The notes under the pieces were generated by a model. The model saw only the letters and a program-made list of their open reading frames with translations, was not told the origin of the DNA and made no database searches. The translations under genes and the position numbers were made by a program. From assembly GCF_026914265.1 (NCBI RefSeq), contig NC_069127.1:70174223-70238222 (forward strand): 64,000 bases of DNA, written 5' to 3'. This document shows positions 23,445-35,212 of this stretch, piece by piece. The DNA is from Mya arenaria (taxonomy: Eukaryota > Mollusca > Bivalvia > Myida > Myidae). Numbering within the stretch: position 1 is the stretch's first letter; each line of letters opens with the position of its first letter.

Positions 23445-23690
23445 ACTTCGTGTTTATATGAAGCCGTTTTCACCCCTGGTGTAGTGGCTTCTTCCGGGAT
23501 GCTTCATTACTGGCTCCCTTCAAGTGTTTGTTACAGTTTGAATAGATTACTGACTAACACCATATGTTCAGGCTGATTGTTTTAGAACAAAAGGGTTTTT
23601 TGTTCTGACCGAACAGTGTAAGGTTAACATGTTTTTCTATATATCGTACCGTCTTCGTTTCAGTTTATACATTATGTTTCATTACATTAT
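23445..23690 (+). repeat. Dispersed repeat with GGCTTCTTCCGGGATGCTTC, copy 1
   Basis: The sequence from GAAGCCGTTTTC through TTCTTCCGGGATGCTT, TTGAATxGATTA and CTAACACCATATGxTCAGGC to GAACAGTGT recurs at 45.4-45.6 kb, and its left part at about 37.7 kb. It lies in the upstream region of the THAP exon. Element class unknown. Confidence 0.7.
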
Positions 23691-24554
23691 TTTTTTATTA
23701 CGCTCAACACATAATACAGGTGAATAGAGGTAGACATAACATCATATTATTCTATATACCTAATTTATACGTCCAATCGTAGACGCTCTTTTAAACCACG
23801 TGACCATACAGTATTATTTCCGTATTGGGACGCACGCGCGTACAAAAATTCCATTTTTTTCCGTATTGTACAAATCACAGGTCCCATGCATAAATATAAC
23901 ATAATTATAATATAAAAAAAACAACAACAAATAATGAGCCAGGTTTTTTGGGTCAGATGTTAAAGCATAATATGTTTTAGCGTTCGTCGCCGGCATCACC
24001 TAGATAAGTTTCAGCACTGTCACTACATCTGAAAACATACCACGTTATCCTGGTTCCATGCATCTGATAGCTTTTGGTATGTGTTGTACTATGAGTTTGT
24101 CGATGTCGTTCAACGTGTTCGCAACCTGTACTGATTCCAACAGTGTATACACTAGCGTCGTCTCGAGGCCGCCCATGTAGAATTTTTACAGCATAGAAAA
24201 ACACGTCAGTATATACGATGAATCGCAAATGATAACAATTAAGTTTTGTATTTGCTTCGGACTTTTGAAAGTCAATTAAGGAACTGTTTTGGACACCTAA
24301 TATTTACGAGCTATTGTCTATGTTTTCTAAGCAGACACCTATCTTAATGCTCCATCGGAAAAAAACAATACCCGATATGACTGTCACCACAACGGCATCA
24401 TGTCCTATTATCGATAAGAGGTAAAATCGATGACGGACATTTTGTTTCGAAAGCAAATTAACCCCATGGATATTATTTGAAAACAACAACACACTTTTGC
24501 CGCCACTGCCGACCCAGCTTAAGTGCCTCTGTATACTACGCGTGTACAAACAGG
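23691..24554. other. No recognised gene
   Basis: Minus-strand frames of about 80 codons (24228-23977, 24549-24304) have no known motif or matched splice signals. Confidence 0.35.
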
Positions 24555-24818
24555 AGCGGGTCCAGGATTTGACGTTAGAGGGGGCGGAATTTAAGGGTGT
24601 AACCTTTTGACTTGCACCACTCCCTCAGAACCGAAATATATTTGGCTTAAAATATTGACAGGGGGTAGGGGTATCCCCCAAGGAAAATATAACACTTTCT
24701 AGTCAGAAACTGTGCATTTTGGGCGTATTTTGTTACACTTTGCTTCTATATCGAAATGAAAAGGAAACTCTGACTATGTTAGGGGGCGCGCGACAGGTGC
24801 GTCCATCCTGGACCCGCT
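24555..24818 (+). mobile_element. 264-bp MITE, AGCGGGTCCAGGAT ends, copy 1
   Basis: AGCGGGTCCAGGAT at 24555-24568 is exactly inverted at 24805-24818. Internal landmarks (GTTAGAGGGGGCGG, GTAACCTTTTGA, CCGAAATATATTTGG) recur in copies at 34.1 kb (plus) and 39.2-39.5 kb (minus). Non-coding. Target duplication not clear. Confidence 0.8.
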
Positions 24819-24889
24819 AGTGACAAGTATACTATATTACACATGCCATGTGCATATACAACCATACAAGTATATTGAATGATTACTAC

Positions 24890-26580
24890 TAAACCAAGAC
24901 TGGAGAGGCGGAAGGAGATATCAAGAGGTTATACGCGGAAACACCATGAATACATTAACTGCGTTCAGACCACTGTCAGAAAATGATGTTAAGAACCTTG
25001 TGTATGCATCAAAATCTGCAACATATAAACTTGATGTCATTCCAACCACACATTTGAAATATTATTTTCACAATTTTCTCCCATTGTTACTAAAAATATA
25101 AATCGGTCTTTGACATCTGGTGTGTTCCCTGATGAGTTGAAAGGTGCTGTGGCTAAACCTTTGTTAAAGAAGAAAAGGCTCCCTCTGTAACTATCGGCCT
25201 GTCTCACTTATCATTTATCACCAAGATTATTGAAAAAGCTGCAATAAACCAAATCAATGAACATATAGAAGCTAAAAATCTCCTTCCATCTTACCAAAGT
25301 GCCTATAGAAAATAACATGGTGTTAAAACAGCAATGGTCAAAATGTATAGTGATCTCTTGGAAACCATCGATAAGAATCAAGTTACAATTCGAGAGGTGA
25401 AAGCGAAAAGGTTGTATCTTCTGTTTTATTTAATGACACTTAGAACCTTATCGCATTCACCCCTCGAATTGTAGTCATGGTTGAATTGATTGCGGCATTT
25501 GACACCATCGACATTCCGATACTGATTCGAATCCTTCAAAACGAATTTGATATTCAAGGCACTCCCTTGAAATGGATCGAATCTTATCTCATGAACAATG
25601 AAAGTCATGGTTGAACAGTCTGAATCCGAAATCGAGTCCCACAGTGGTCTTGTGCTTGACCGGTGATCTTTATCCTGTATATATCGGCTCTTAATAGAGT
25701 GGTGCAGAAATATCCAGTCGATCTGTATGGATACGCTGATGACCACAAATTTGCATAAAAATTCAAGCGGGAAAGGCTTAAAACGCGTCAATTGCTTATC
25801 AACACCTCAACAGTTGTCTCAAAGAAATAATCGCATGGATGACTACTTACAAATTCAAAATTAATAACTCTAAATAATTATGAATGGAACCAAACGTCAA
25901 TTAAAAAAGTAAATATTACAAGTGTCAACATTGGTGGTTACAGCGTAAAATGTGTTGGTCATATCAGAGATCTGGGTGTTCACATGACCAATACGCTCAA
26001 TTTTGACCATCACATCCGAAAACAAAATCCGCTGTCAAATAGCGCATGTGCAGTTACGGAATCTTAAAGCTATACGTAAAGATCTCACAAGAAAATCAAC
26101 GGAAGCATAATTACATGGATTGGTTCACTCTCACATTGATTTCTGCAACGGCCTCTTCACCGAAATTTCAGCCTACCAAAACAACAAACTACAACGACTC
26201 GTCCAGAACGATACCGCTAGAGTGGTCTTAAATGCTTCCTATGAAGAACTAAGTGCTGAACTTGAGGGAAATGTTTGTACCTATTCGAGGAAGATAAGAC
26301 TTAGATCACATAGTGACACTCAATTTATCATTCCAAAGCAACGAGCCAAATTAGCTGACAGATCAGCCGTCGTCATTGGTCTCAAATGGTGGAATGATCT
26401 ACCTAGTTATCTGAAAAACATTGAAGCTGAAGCCACTTTTAGATCAAAATTGATAACCTATCTGTTTAGTCAGTTTTATGGGCAATGATAGTTAAGATGT
26501 GGACAATTTTACTTGTAACTGTTTTCCGTAATTGTGAAGCGTAATAAAATAATTTATTATTTTTTGCGCTATATAAATGC
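24890..26580 (+). mobile_element. Decayed LINE (CR1/Jockey-like reverse transcriptase)
   Basis: Plus-strand pieces in shifting frames give the ordered blocks of a non-LTR reverse transcriptase. They are FRPLSENDVKNLVY, LDVIPTTHL, GVFPDELKGAVAKPLLKK, a remnant of NYRPVSL, FITKIIEKAAINQINEHIE, LLPSYQSAYRK, and VELIAAFDTIDIPIL where families have LSAAFDTVDH. Then come a damaged GYADD-type site, GGYSVKCVGHIRDLGVHM, and the carboxy-terminal HSHIDFCNGLF, KLQRLVQNDTARVVL and RSAVVIGLKWWNDLPSYLKN, ending at a stop near 26488. The 3' end has AATAAAATAATTTATT and TGCGCTATATAAATGC, a tail common in CR1-type LINEs. The endonuclease part is absent (5' truncated). There are many stops, frame breaks and a scrambled patch near 25390-25470. 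It is long dead. Confidence 0.8.
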
Positions 26581-26722
26581 TTTGTATTTTTATTTGTATA
26601 TTGTATATCTTAAACCACAGGATCTGTTGAGTTGGGAGTCTGATATATTTATTAGCTCGCTGTTGGTTAAATAAGATAAGTTTATCATAGGAACCAAAAA
26701 AAAAGAAAAAAAAAAGATTTGC

Positions 26723-26895
26723 ATGTCTGTGAAGTTAGCCTATGTAGCCGATGTAGCCTATGTAGCCTGTGTAGTAAACAGGCTGCAAAGTGCAGCCTAT
26801 GTAGCCGATTTAGCCTGTGTAGTAAACAGGCTGCAGCGTGCAGCCTATGCAGCCTGTGTAGCCTGATTAGCCTGTAGCCTGATACAACATATTTA
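26723..26895 (+). repeat. Left inverted arm: TAGCC micro-repeats
   Basis: It is built from GCCTATGTAGCCGATGTA-type words with embedded small hairpins (GGCTGC-agcgt-GCAGCC; CCTGT-gtagtaa-ACAGG, twice). The reverse complement of its first part forms the arm at 33395-33494. Confidence 0.85.
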
Positions 26896-27099
26896 GCCTG
26901 TATATCCCACATATGATTAAAAGCCAGGATATCTCATGTAGGAAAAGATAATAATGAATGGGTTCTACAATAAGTATGTTGTGTTTAACAAATTGGATGT
27001 TCTGCTAACTTGTTGTTGTTGTTTTTTGTAATAGAAACAACATGTATAAAACGACTGTGTTTATATTTTTTAAGCTTGACTAATCGAAGAATAAGGAGA

Positions 27100-27640
27100 G
27101 CTAAAATACTCACTCTTGCGCCGGCGTCGACGTCACGCCTTGCTTAAGGTTTTGCGTGCAAGTACTGATGGCATTTTATCTTAGCAAGTACTTGATGTAT
27201 AATATTAACCCTTTTTACAAGGCTTCCAAACCATCACACCAACTTAAATAGGCAAATTAGATAACTCTATCTTGCATTCAATACAAATTATGGCCCTATA
27301 TATTTGGACATAGAATTGATGGTTAACATGTTCGTACAACTACAATAAAGTTCATATCTCAGTAACCACTGAATGTTTAATATTAATATTAATAAGCTTT
27401 TTACAGGGTTTCCTAAGGAGCACACCAGCTGCAATAAGCAAGTTGGATAAATCTATCATGCATTTAATGCAAAGTATGGCCCTTTGTTTTTTACTCAGAA
27501 ACTCTGGTTAAAGATTTCCGTAACCAATGTAACCAATGTATAAGGACATGTTCTATTACTGTCCAGTTCTTTACAAAATAAAAGTACTACATTAATCTAC
27601 ATTCTTTGTACTTTCTTTTATGTAGAAAAACTATATCGAT
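27100..27640. repeat. Clam-type dispersed repeat, two diverged units
   Basis: Two units of about 190 bp share TTTTTACAxGGxTTCC, CACACCAxCT, AATAxGCAAxTT, CTCTATC and TATGGCCCT blocks (near 27215-27300 and 27396-27485). Non-coding. Confidence 0.55.
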
Positions 27641-29119
27641 CTATAATAGTAAATTAACAGCCACAAGTTGAAAATTTGTATATGCTTACTTTTACGTTGG
27701 GTCACCTTGCTCTGTTTGCACTGGGTCGGTTGAATTACCGGATAACCGGGAAGGCTGGGGTTAATACTATATTGTGAGTGAAGAGGGCATATCCAGAGTG
27801 AGGTTGCTTAGGATGGTTGGGGAAGCTGGAGGAAGGAGGATGATGGTGACCCATCGAATTTATTATATGCTTATGCTAAAATCATTGAAAAAAGATATGA
27901 GGTGATCGGTTTCTATAAGACCAACGAATAAGTATTGCATTCGGGCGATTTATTTTCATATGAGAAAAATACACACTTTTATATATAGCCTCACCTGGGA
28001 CCATTTAAAATTTAATCCTACCCCAAGGCCTAACCTGAAATAAAACAATCATTATGTAAATATGTGATGGAATGTAAATACCTAAAAACACCATTTCGTT
28101 TTTCAATACCTGTACATCAAGCTATTTCTAACAATGAATGTAGTTAAAATGTTTGTTCACAAACAAAATAAATCTTATGATATATTTGTAAATTAATATA
28201 TGTGGTGTTCAGTCACGCTTATTCATATCATGTTTTTTCATGATTAATGTAGTTAACCTAGTTAGCTTCTGATAAGATATTGGTCCCTTTCTGTGACATA
28301 TCAGTAATTACATCCCACTTAGCTACATTCCGACAATGTGGTCATTATTTGGACCGCTGCTGTGACTGGCGGTGCCAGGGTGCATTGTCAGTTCTTCTTT
28401 CATCAGACCTTTAAAGTTTGTTTTCAAACGAAATGATACGTATATATGTCATCTATAAAAAATGAAATAACAAAGCATGTATTTCATTTGCCTATAGAAC
28501 CTGGCGCATTATCAAAGTGATCAACCGAGTCATCTTCTGGTGAAATATTGGTCCTACCTATTAGCTCTGTGTTTCTATGGGGTGAAATAAAATAGTAGAG
28601 TACGCAATACAAACGATTCCATACACATTAACACTTTTCGTTGATTTGCAATAATGCCCCATCAAATTATGATAGTTATTCTGAAGTACGTTATCAGTGG
28701 AAATTTTGATATGTATAGAAATCCATTTCGGTCTGGCCTTGTACCCAAATGATCACATTTTAATATTATTGTGAATAATTAAGATAATTGCACAAAACAG
28801 TCTTAACGATGCATTGAACCATGTAACTGATACAGTACGCAGTGTTTTTGATAAAACAGATGTAAACATAATATATGTATGTGATCGCAAGATTTACTAC
28901 ATGTATAAGAAAATTGCACGTACAAAAGAAAAGTGCCCTTTACAAACGCATAATGTCTGAAATAGAAAAGTAAATCAAACAAGATTCCAGAACTTGATCG
29001 ACCTATCAATGTTAACGAAAGTGTAAAGGCTGCTTATTGTCTTTAAATTGAAAGGCACATGGTAGTGATTGTTTACCAAATAAACATCTTATCGAAAGTA
29101 TAGGTAACTTATCAACGCA
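27641..29119. other. No gene seen
   Basis: AT-rich spacer. A recurring TATTGGTCCxxxxT word (28288, 28548) hints at diverged repeats but no unit could be defined. Confidence 0.35.
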
Positions 29120-29900
29120 TTTATGTGATATATTCAACTTTATTTCGAACTCGGGCTTATATCCCGATAAATGGGTGGAAGGTATTATCATCCCATTGCA
29201 TAAAGAGGGTAGTCATTCATATATGCATTAGTTAAAAAGTAGTGAAATGATAAAAAATCGATTGTATGCTATATTAGTAGATATGATGATATAGTTTGAT
29301 TCTGTTTATAGAAATGCCTTATGGATGAAAATGTATAAATGTGGTATCCACGGGTAACTACTTCGAACTATTTGTGTACTAAAAAATCAAATTGTGTGTA
29401 AAAACATGTTTTGACTATTCTGAATATTGGTTTAAAGCATTGGAGTTAATTTCAACTCTTTTTTTTATCTCTTTGTCGAAGATCTTGAGTTACATCTACA
29501 AAATAATGTTGATTCAGGTTTACTATTAATGATATAGTACTATATGGCTATTGTAGGAAAAACGCCTTCCGAACATTTAGATACTTCGGACGATTATTGT
29601 AATACATGCGGTCTTAAAGTAAATACTTCTCAAACTGAAATTGTGGTGTTTCGTAAACGTGGTGGGCTTTTAGCCACTGAACATTGGACCTATGATGGGG
29701 ATGCCATCGACGGAGTGAATGATTTTTATCTCAGGAATGTATTTAATTATACTGGGAACTTTTCCCTTTGATGCATTCGTTTTACCTGTTTTGAACTATG
29801 CATGTGAAATATGGGGAAGTTCCAAATCCAAAGAGATCAAGCGAATACACCTTAAATATTGTAAAATATTGTGGTAAATCCAAATACTTGTAATGCCTGA
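29120..29900 (+). mobile_element. LINE fragment, same family as the one at 44-45 kb
   Basis: Plus-strand frames give FISNSGLYPDKWVEGIIIPL then HKEGS (fingers of the reverse transcriptase), a remnant of ALWMKMYKCGIHG, LFVEDLELHLQNNVDSGL, and from 29544 MAIVGKTPSEHLDTSDDYC, LKVNTSQTEIVVFRKRGGLL and HWTYDGDAIDGVNDF, ending at 29771. The LFxDDxxI active-site region is damaged. The thumb segment is closely like FFRKTGGLLTTGNWIYNGRP in the minus-strand copy at 45.1 kb. There are internal deletions and several breaks. It lies inside the 26.7-33.5 kb unit. Confidence 0.75.
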
Positions 29901-30988
29901 CTTTATGGTGAACTCGGAAGATATCCGTTATATGTTAATATATTTATATATATATAAATTATGAAACATTGGATTAAAGTAATACATACTAATATTTTTA
30001 GCATTTAAACTGTGTATGAACCAGCTTTAGCTGATTGTAGTTGAGGTAAAGGAACTGTGAATCCAATGTCAAGAAAGTATAAGATGATGATGGTTTCATT
30101 TATATATTCGATCATGTTGTCAATACATATCATTATGTATGTTTGTAAAAAGTTAAATGTTGAGTGGTAGAGACCTTTAAATAAGATTGGTTCTGTTAAT
30201 TAAATAATAGTTCTGTTTTAAGTATGTATACATTATTTAAATATACTTTATAATATGAAAACTATACATATATTTTGTTGAGAAGCCTACGTTTATACTT
30301 TACTTAACTTAGATTATCTGCGTTCATTTGTTCGTACTCAAAACGTAGTTTGTTTCTTGCAAATAATGCTTGCAACTGTAGAATTATTTAAACTATTGCC
30401 ACCTTATTCGCAAATAAAATCTAAATTTAGAATGCCCACGTAAAACTTGTGTGATTGTGAATAAATGCAATATTGAATAAAACTGCGCACGTTCTTCAAT
30501 CGTTTAACTATTATTTAAGTGCTGGTTGTGTATTAAGTATTTGCAAAAGAGCGATGCGATTGCTTACCTTCGCAATTGAGTGAAATCCATTCTGCAAGCA
30601 CGGTTCAATTTAAATGTACAATACTCTGTTTGTACCACATTTACCTGTCAAAATACTTGCATATCGCAGTTAGCCGCATCGCGGTGATATGCCGCGCACA
30701 TGTATTCGAAATTCGTACACACTCGGCATCAGATGAACGTGGTGATGACACGCACCACCGAGTTGGCTACCGCGGAATATATCGCCGCGATATTCCACGA
30801 TGACAGCATTTCTCCCACGGTGATTACGCGTGTCTGAAAGACGTCAGAAGGCAGGGAACACATACGCAGCAGACACTTAAGACTATTCCCTATACGCATT
30901 TCATAAGGGTATACTGGAGTCGGTAAGATCATATGTATTCTCAAAGACGGTGTCAGTGCATGGCTCACGAAGAAAGGAAATTGGGTTG
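29901..30988. other. No gene seen
   Basis: The last 400 bp are GC-richer, with a near-palindrome CGCGGAATATAT/CGCCGCGATATTCC at about 30771-30796. They lead directly into the repeat array. No frame with a known motif. Confidence 0.35.
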
Positions 30989-32342
30989 TCAGTTCGACAA
31001 TAAGATGCCACACCCAACTCCTTGGGATCCCCTGTTTGGATGGAACAGGCATACTGCCCTACTTTGGTGTGGCTGGTACGACCGGAAGGAGGTAATGTGA
31101 CTCCATAAGACCGGGGACTGGCATCTTAGAACATTTAGGTTATCTCCTGGTACCACCAACGGACTTCCATCTCGGACCAGCTTGGCCAAAATTGACCCCC
31201 AACTTCTTGGGACCATCTATCTTGGTTGACCTTCTTTTGTGTGGCTGGTACGACCAGAAGGAGGCCATGTAATGCCCTTAGACCAGGTTTTAGAATGTAT
31301 TGGACATTCAGGAATATAACTTAGCAACGCCCAATAACTTCAACGTCTTTAACGGGACCTTTATGGGTAAAACAAACACAGTGAACTACTTTTGGTGGAT
31401 GGTACGACCAGAAGTAGGCAATGTGACGCCCTAAGACCGGTGAGTGGTATAACATGAACACCATATGTTATTACGTAGCACTGCCCAATAATTCCACCTA
31501 GGGCTCAGCTTTGACTCAAAATTGACTCGAACGTATGGGAAACTCATATTTGGTTAAAACGAGCACACAGATCTAATTAGGGTTGCTGGTACGACCAGAA
31601 GGAGGCGATGTGACACTCTAAGACCGGATAATGTCATGTAGTGGTCATCCAGGTAAATCACCTTGCACCACCCAATAACTTCAATCTTGGGGTAAAGTGA
31701 CCAAATTTGTCCTCCAACGTCCGGGGACCCAGTATTTGGGTGAAACAGGCATATTAAACCTGTATTTGGTGGCATGTAATACCATTATGAGGCGATGTGA
31801 CGCCCTAAGACCAGGCATTTGCATCTAGAGGACATCCTCAGCTATCACCTAGCACCAACCAATATCTTCCATCCAGGGGTCAGATTGACTAAAATTTACC
31901 CCGAACGTCTTGGGACCCGCTTTTGTGTAAAAACGAGAAATGTTAACTACAATTGGCTGGTGGTACGACAAGAAAGTGGCTATGTGACGACCTTTAACAG
32001 GATATTATCATGTAGGATACATCCAGGGTAATCACCAAGAACCGCAAAATAACTTCCATCTTAAGGTCAGCTTGACCAAATCGACCCCAACGAAACCTCG
32101 TTTTGGGTAAAAAAGCGAAATAAACTAATTTGGGTGTGAGGTACGGCTAAAAGGAGGCAATGTGACGCCCCTATTCCGGATATTGACATTGAAGTGACAA
32201 CCAAGTGTCAACTAGCATCCACTTAGCATCGCCTTATAACTTCCATCTTGGTGTCAGCTTGACTAAATTGACCTCAAACGTCTGGGCTCGTATTTGGGTG
32301 AAACATGCACACCCATTGACCTACGCTTGGTTTCTGGAACAA
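30989..32342 (+). repeat. Diverged tandem array, about 7 units of 155-187 bp
   Basis: GGTACGACCAGAAGGAGG-type boxes recur near 31075, 31247, 31400, 31587, 31957 and 32140 (decayed near 31776). Each is followed by TGTGACGCCCTAAGACC, CACCxAATAACTTCxAxCTT and TTGACCxxAATTGACCCC blocks. Units differ by many substitutions and indels, so the array is old. Confidence 0.85.
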
Positions 32343-33316
32343 CCAATAGCAACCCATAGCAGCCTATTTAGCGATGCATAAGGCAATGTTTACGGGCTTA
32401 ATGCGCCCAAACCAGAGTTTTCCCAGCACAGTGGCCTATGTGAGGTTGAAGTGTTGCCAAATGCCTACCACCCTGGCATAGTGGCGATACCCATGATTGT
32501 TTCACGTGCACGTGCCAATGCCTCGAACATGACCCATAGCAGCCTATTTAGCGATGCATAAGGCAATGTTCACGTGCTTAATGCGCCCAAACCAGAGTTT
32601 TCCCAGCACAGTGGCCTATGTGAGGTTGAAGTGTTGCCAAATGCCCACCACCCTGGCATAGTGGCGATACCCATGATTGTTTCACGTGCACGTGCCAATG
32701 CCCCGAACATGACCCATAGCAGCCTATTTAGCGATGCATAAGGCAATGTTCACGTGCTTAATGCGCCCAAACCAGAGTTTTCCCAGCACAGTGGCCTATG
32801 TGAGGTTGAAGTGTTGCCAAATGCCTACCACCCTGGCATAGTGGCGATACCCATGATTGTTTCACGTGCACGTGCCAATGCCTCGAACATGACCCATAGC
32901 AGCCTATTTAGCGATGCATAAGGCAATGTTCACGTGCTTAATGCGCCCAAACCAGAGTTTTCCCAGCACAGTGGCCTATGTGAGGTTGAAGTGTTGCCAA
33001 ATGCCTACCACCCTGGCATAGTGGCGATACCCATGATTGTTTCACGTGCACGTGCCAATGCCTCGAACATGACCCATAGCAGCCTATTTAGCGATGCATA
33101 AGGCAATGTTCACGTGCTTAATGCGCCCAAACCAGAGTTTTCCCAGCACAGTGGCCTATGTGAGGTTGAAGTGTTGCCAAATGCCTACCACCCTGGCATA
33201 GTGGCGATACCCATGATTGTTTCACGTGCACGTGCCAATGCCTCGAACATGACCCATAGCAGCCTATTTAGCGATGCATAAGGCAATGTTCACGTGCTTA
33301 ATGCGCCCAAGCCCAT
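32343..33316 (+). repeat. Homogeneous 180-bp satellite, 5.4 copies
   Basis: Exactly 180-bp units from CCCATAGCAGCCTATTTAGC to GCCAATGCCTCGAACATGA repeat with only a few differences in total. It abuts the older array on the left and the right arm of the 26.7-33.5 kb unit on the right. Near-identity implies recent amplification, or exchange between units. Confidence 0.95.
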
Positions 33317-33394
33317 TTGCGACACCCATGATTGTTTCACGTGCACCTGTCACGGCAGGCAACATCGGCTATTATATAAGCTGCATCCTGTTTT

Positions 33395-33494
33395 CTACAC
33401 AGGCTAAATCGGCTACATAGGCTGCACGCTGCAGCCTGTTTACTACACAGGCTACATAGGCTAAATCGGCTACATAGGCTAACTTCACAGACAT
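33395..33494 (-). repeat. Right inverted arm: TAGCC micro-repeats
   Basis: The reverse complement of the arm at 26723-26895, including the TGCAGC hairpin and the CTTCACAGACAT end. Confidence 0.85.
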
Positions 33495-33584
33495 TTGATT
33501 TGCTGTTTTCTCAGAATGCTATTCGTTTATGGCATATACTACGATATATTTCCGGTGAAGGATAGTCGGGGGCGACTTCTATCA

Positions 33585-33905
33585 GTGTGTGTATACCACG
33601 TGATACATTGCTTCATAAATGCTACGTCGGAAGGCAAACATTTTGCTTCGAATGAAGACTTAAAACAAAGATAACTTCACTATTTCTTCACCATTTTTAA
33701 TGAAACATAGCGCAGTCTACGCCGCTTACGGAGTCCCGTCTTCAGTGTTTTACCAGGGCTCTTTAAGCGGCATAGACCGCCCTATGTTTCATATAAAATG
33801 GTGTGGTAAAAGAAAAGTTATCTTTGTTTTAAGTCTTCATTTTAAGCAAAATGTTTGCCTTCCGACGTAGCATATATGACGTAATTTATCAAGTGGTATA
33901 CACTT
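33585..33905. mobile_element. Foldback element, about 130-bp inverted arms, intact copy
   Basis: The arms at about 33588-33735 and 33765-33903 pair over most of their length, with GCTACGTCGGAAGGCAAACA, TGAAGACTTAAAACAAAGAT and TGAAACATAG landmarks. The short loop reads TTACGGAGTCCCGTCTTCAG. A second copy, split by another element, lies at 38340-41630. Confidence 0.85.
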
Positions 33906-34131
33906 TGTACCTCGCCTATGGACTTTGATCCATCATCTTCATCGAAAATTGGTTCCCGCAAAAACGAACAGTGGGCTTATGTAAAGCCCTTCATACATGT
34001 AGTCAATATTGTCCACGGCGGCTCCAACGACATTGTTTTGATTACCCCAAGTAAAGAGATGCACCTGAATATAAAAACCGGCACCTCTAAATGTAGGGGT
34101 ACACCTCTATTTTGGGTTTAGCAGGGCGGAT

Positions 34132-34385
34132 CCAGGATTTTGCATTAGAACGGGCGTTATTTAGGGGCGTTACCTTTTGATTTGCCCCCTTCCACAAACC
34201 GAAATTTATTTGGTTTAAAGTGTTAGCAGAGGGGTTTAGGGATACTGTCCGAAGAAAAAAATATTGATTTCTAGTCTGAAATGGTGCATTTTTGGCGTAT
34301 TTTATTACTTTATATTTCCTATATTGAAATAAAAAGGATAAACCTGGATGAGTTTAGGGGGGGGGGCACACCCCTGCATCCGCTA
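34132..34385 (+). mobile_element. MITE, GCGGATCCAGGATTT end, copy 2
   Basis: It shares CATTAGAACGGGCG, GTTACCTTTTGATTTGCCCC and CCGAAATTTATTTGG with the copy at 24555. The right end CATCCGCTAG is partly inverted to the left end. A run of ten G lies at 34357-34366. Confidence 0.75.
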
Positions 34386-34871
34386 GTGGATAGGGTTAGT
34401 GGCACACTTCACTGTATATGCTCTCGAACAATATCATATAATAGATGAAATGCATCTGTTTTGTAAATTAATTAACAAGACTTATTAATATTTATTAATT
34501 AATTGATACTAATTGAATACAACGTTATTGTCCCTTTTTAAAACCAAATAATGCGCAGCGGTGTGTATTAAACACAATTTAATATAATATATAAATAGTA
34601 AAATCTAGCTAAATCATCGTACATTATATGGTTTTCAACGAGACTAATGCCGATTTATTTATTAGGCCAATTTTATTATTACAAACGCAATTTTGCCAGG
34701 TGTGTATATCAGGGCAACTCTCCTCATTTCAACGTCGTGGGACGACCACAATCAAATCAAAAGATATTTTATATCCAATGCGAGTCTTATACAGTTCAAA
34801 CAGACAATTTAATGATATTTCAACGTTGAAACCCCCCAGTATGGTTTGATTTTTACTCAAATTTCAATATA
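34386..34871. other. No gene seen
   Basis: AT-rich spacer without supportable signals. Confidence 0.35.
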
Positions 34872-34875
34872 TTAA

Positions 34876-35208
34876 AGCTGCACTCTCACAGATTTACCGT
34901 TTTGACAACTTTTTAATTTTTGTCTTGGAATGAGCAAATTTTTGCCAAATATCTGCAAAATAGTAATAAAGGACTGCTGACAAAAAATCACATCGCAGAG
35001 TTTCATATTTCCGTTCGAAAATTAATGTTTTATAGCTTAAACCGTTACTTACCGTTTAATTTTTGAACTTAAATATGAAATTCTTGGATCTGATGTTTTC
35101 TCAGCAGTCTCACATCACATGTTTTCATGGATTTTCGCAAAAATTAGCTCGTTCTGGGACAAAAAATGAAACAAGTTGTCAAAACGTTCAATCTGTGAGA
35201 GTGCAGCT
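34876..35208. mobile_element. TTAA MITE, AGCTGCACTCTCACAGAT family, best copy
   Basis: TTAA at 34872-34875 and 35209-35212 flanks inverted ends of about 36 bp (AGCTGCACTCTCACAGATT then CGTTTTGACAACT). It is 333 bp and non-coding. Relatives are at 21777 and 40205. Confidence 0.9.
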
Positions 35209-35212
35209 TTAA

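Larger units (their letters stand above)
26723..33494. mobile_element. 6.77-kb unit bounded by inverted TAGCC-rich arms
   Basis: The left arm starts ATGTCTGTGAAGTTAGCCTA (26723) and the right arm ends with its inverse at 33494. Inside lie a clam dispersed repeat (27.1-27.6 kb), a LINE fragment (29.1-29.9 kb), a diverged array (30.99-32.34 kb) and a homogeneous 180-bp array (32.34-33.32 kb). GATTTG flanks both ends (26716-26721; 33497-33502), a possible but weak target duplication. No transposase was found. Either this is one non-autonomous element or two solitary copies of a terminal repeat happen to face each other. Confidence 0.5.

Noticed and set aside
26685-26912. Minus-strand frame with HRLHRL repeats
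   Set aside because: Translation of the TAGCC micro-repeat arm.
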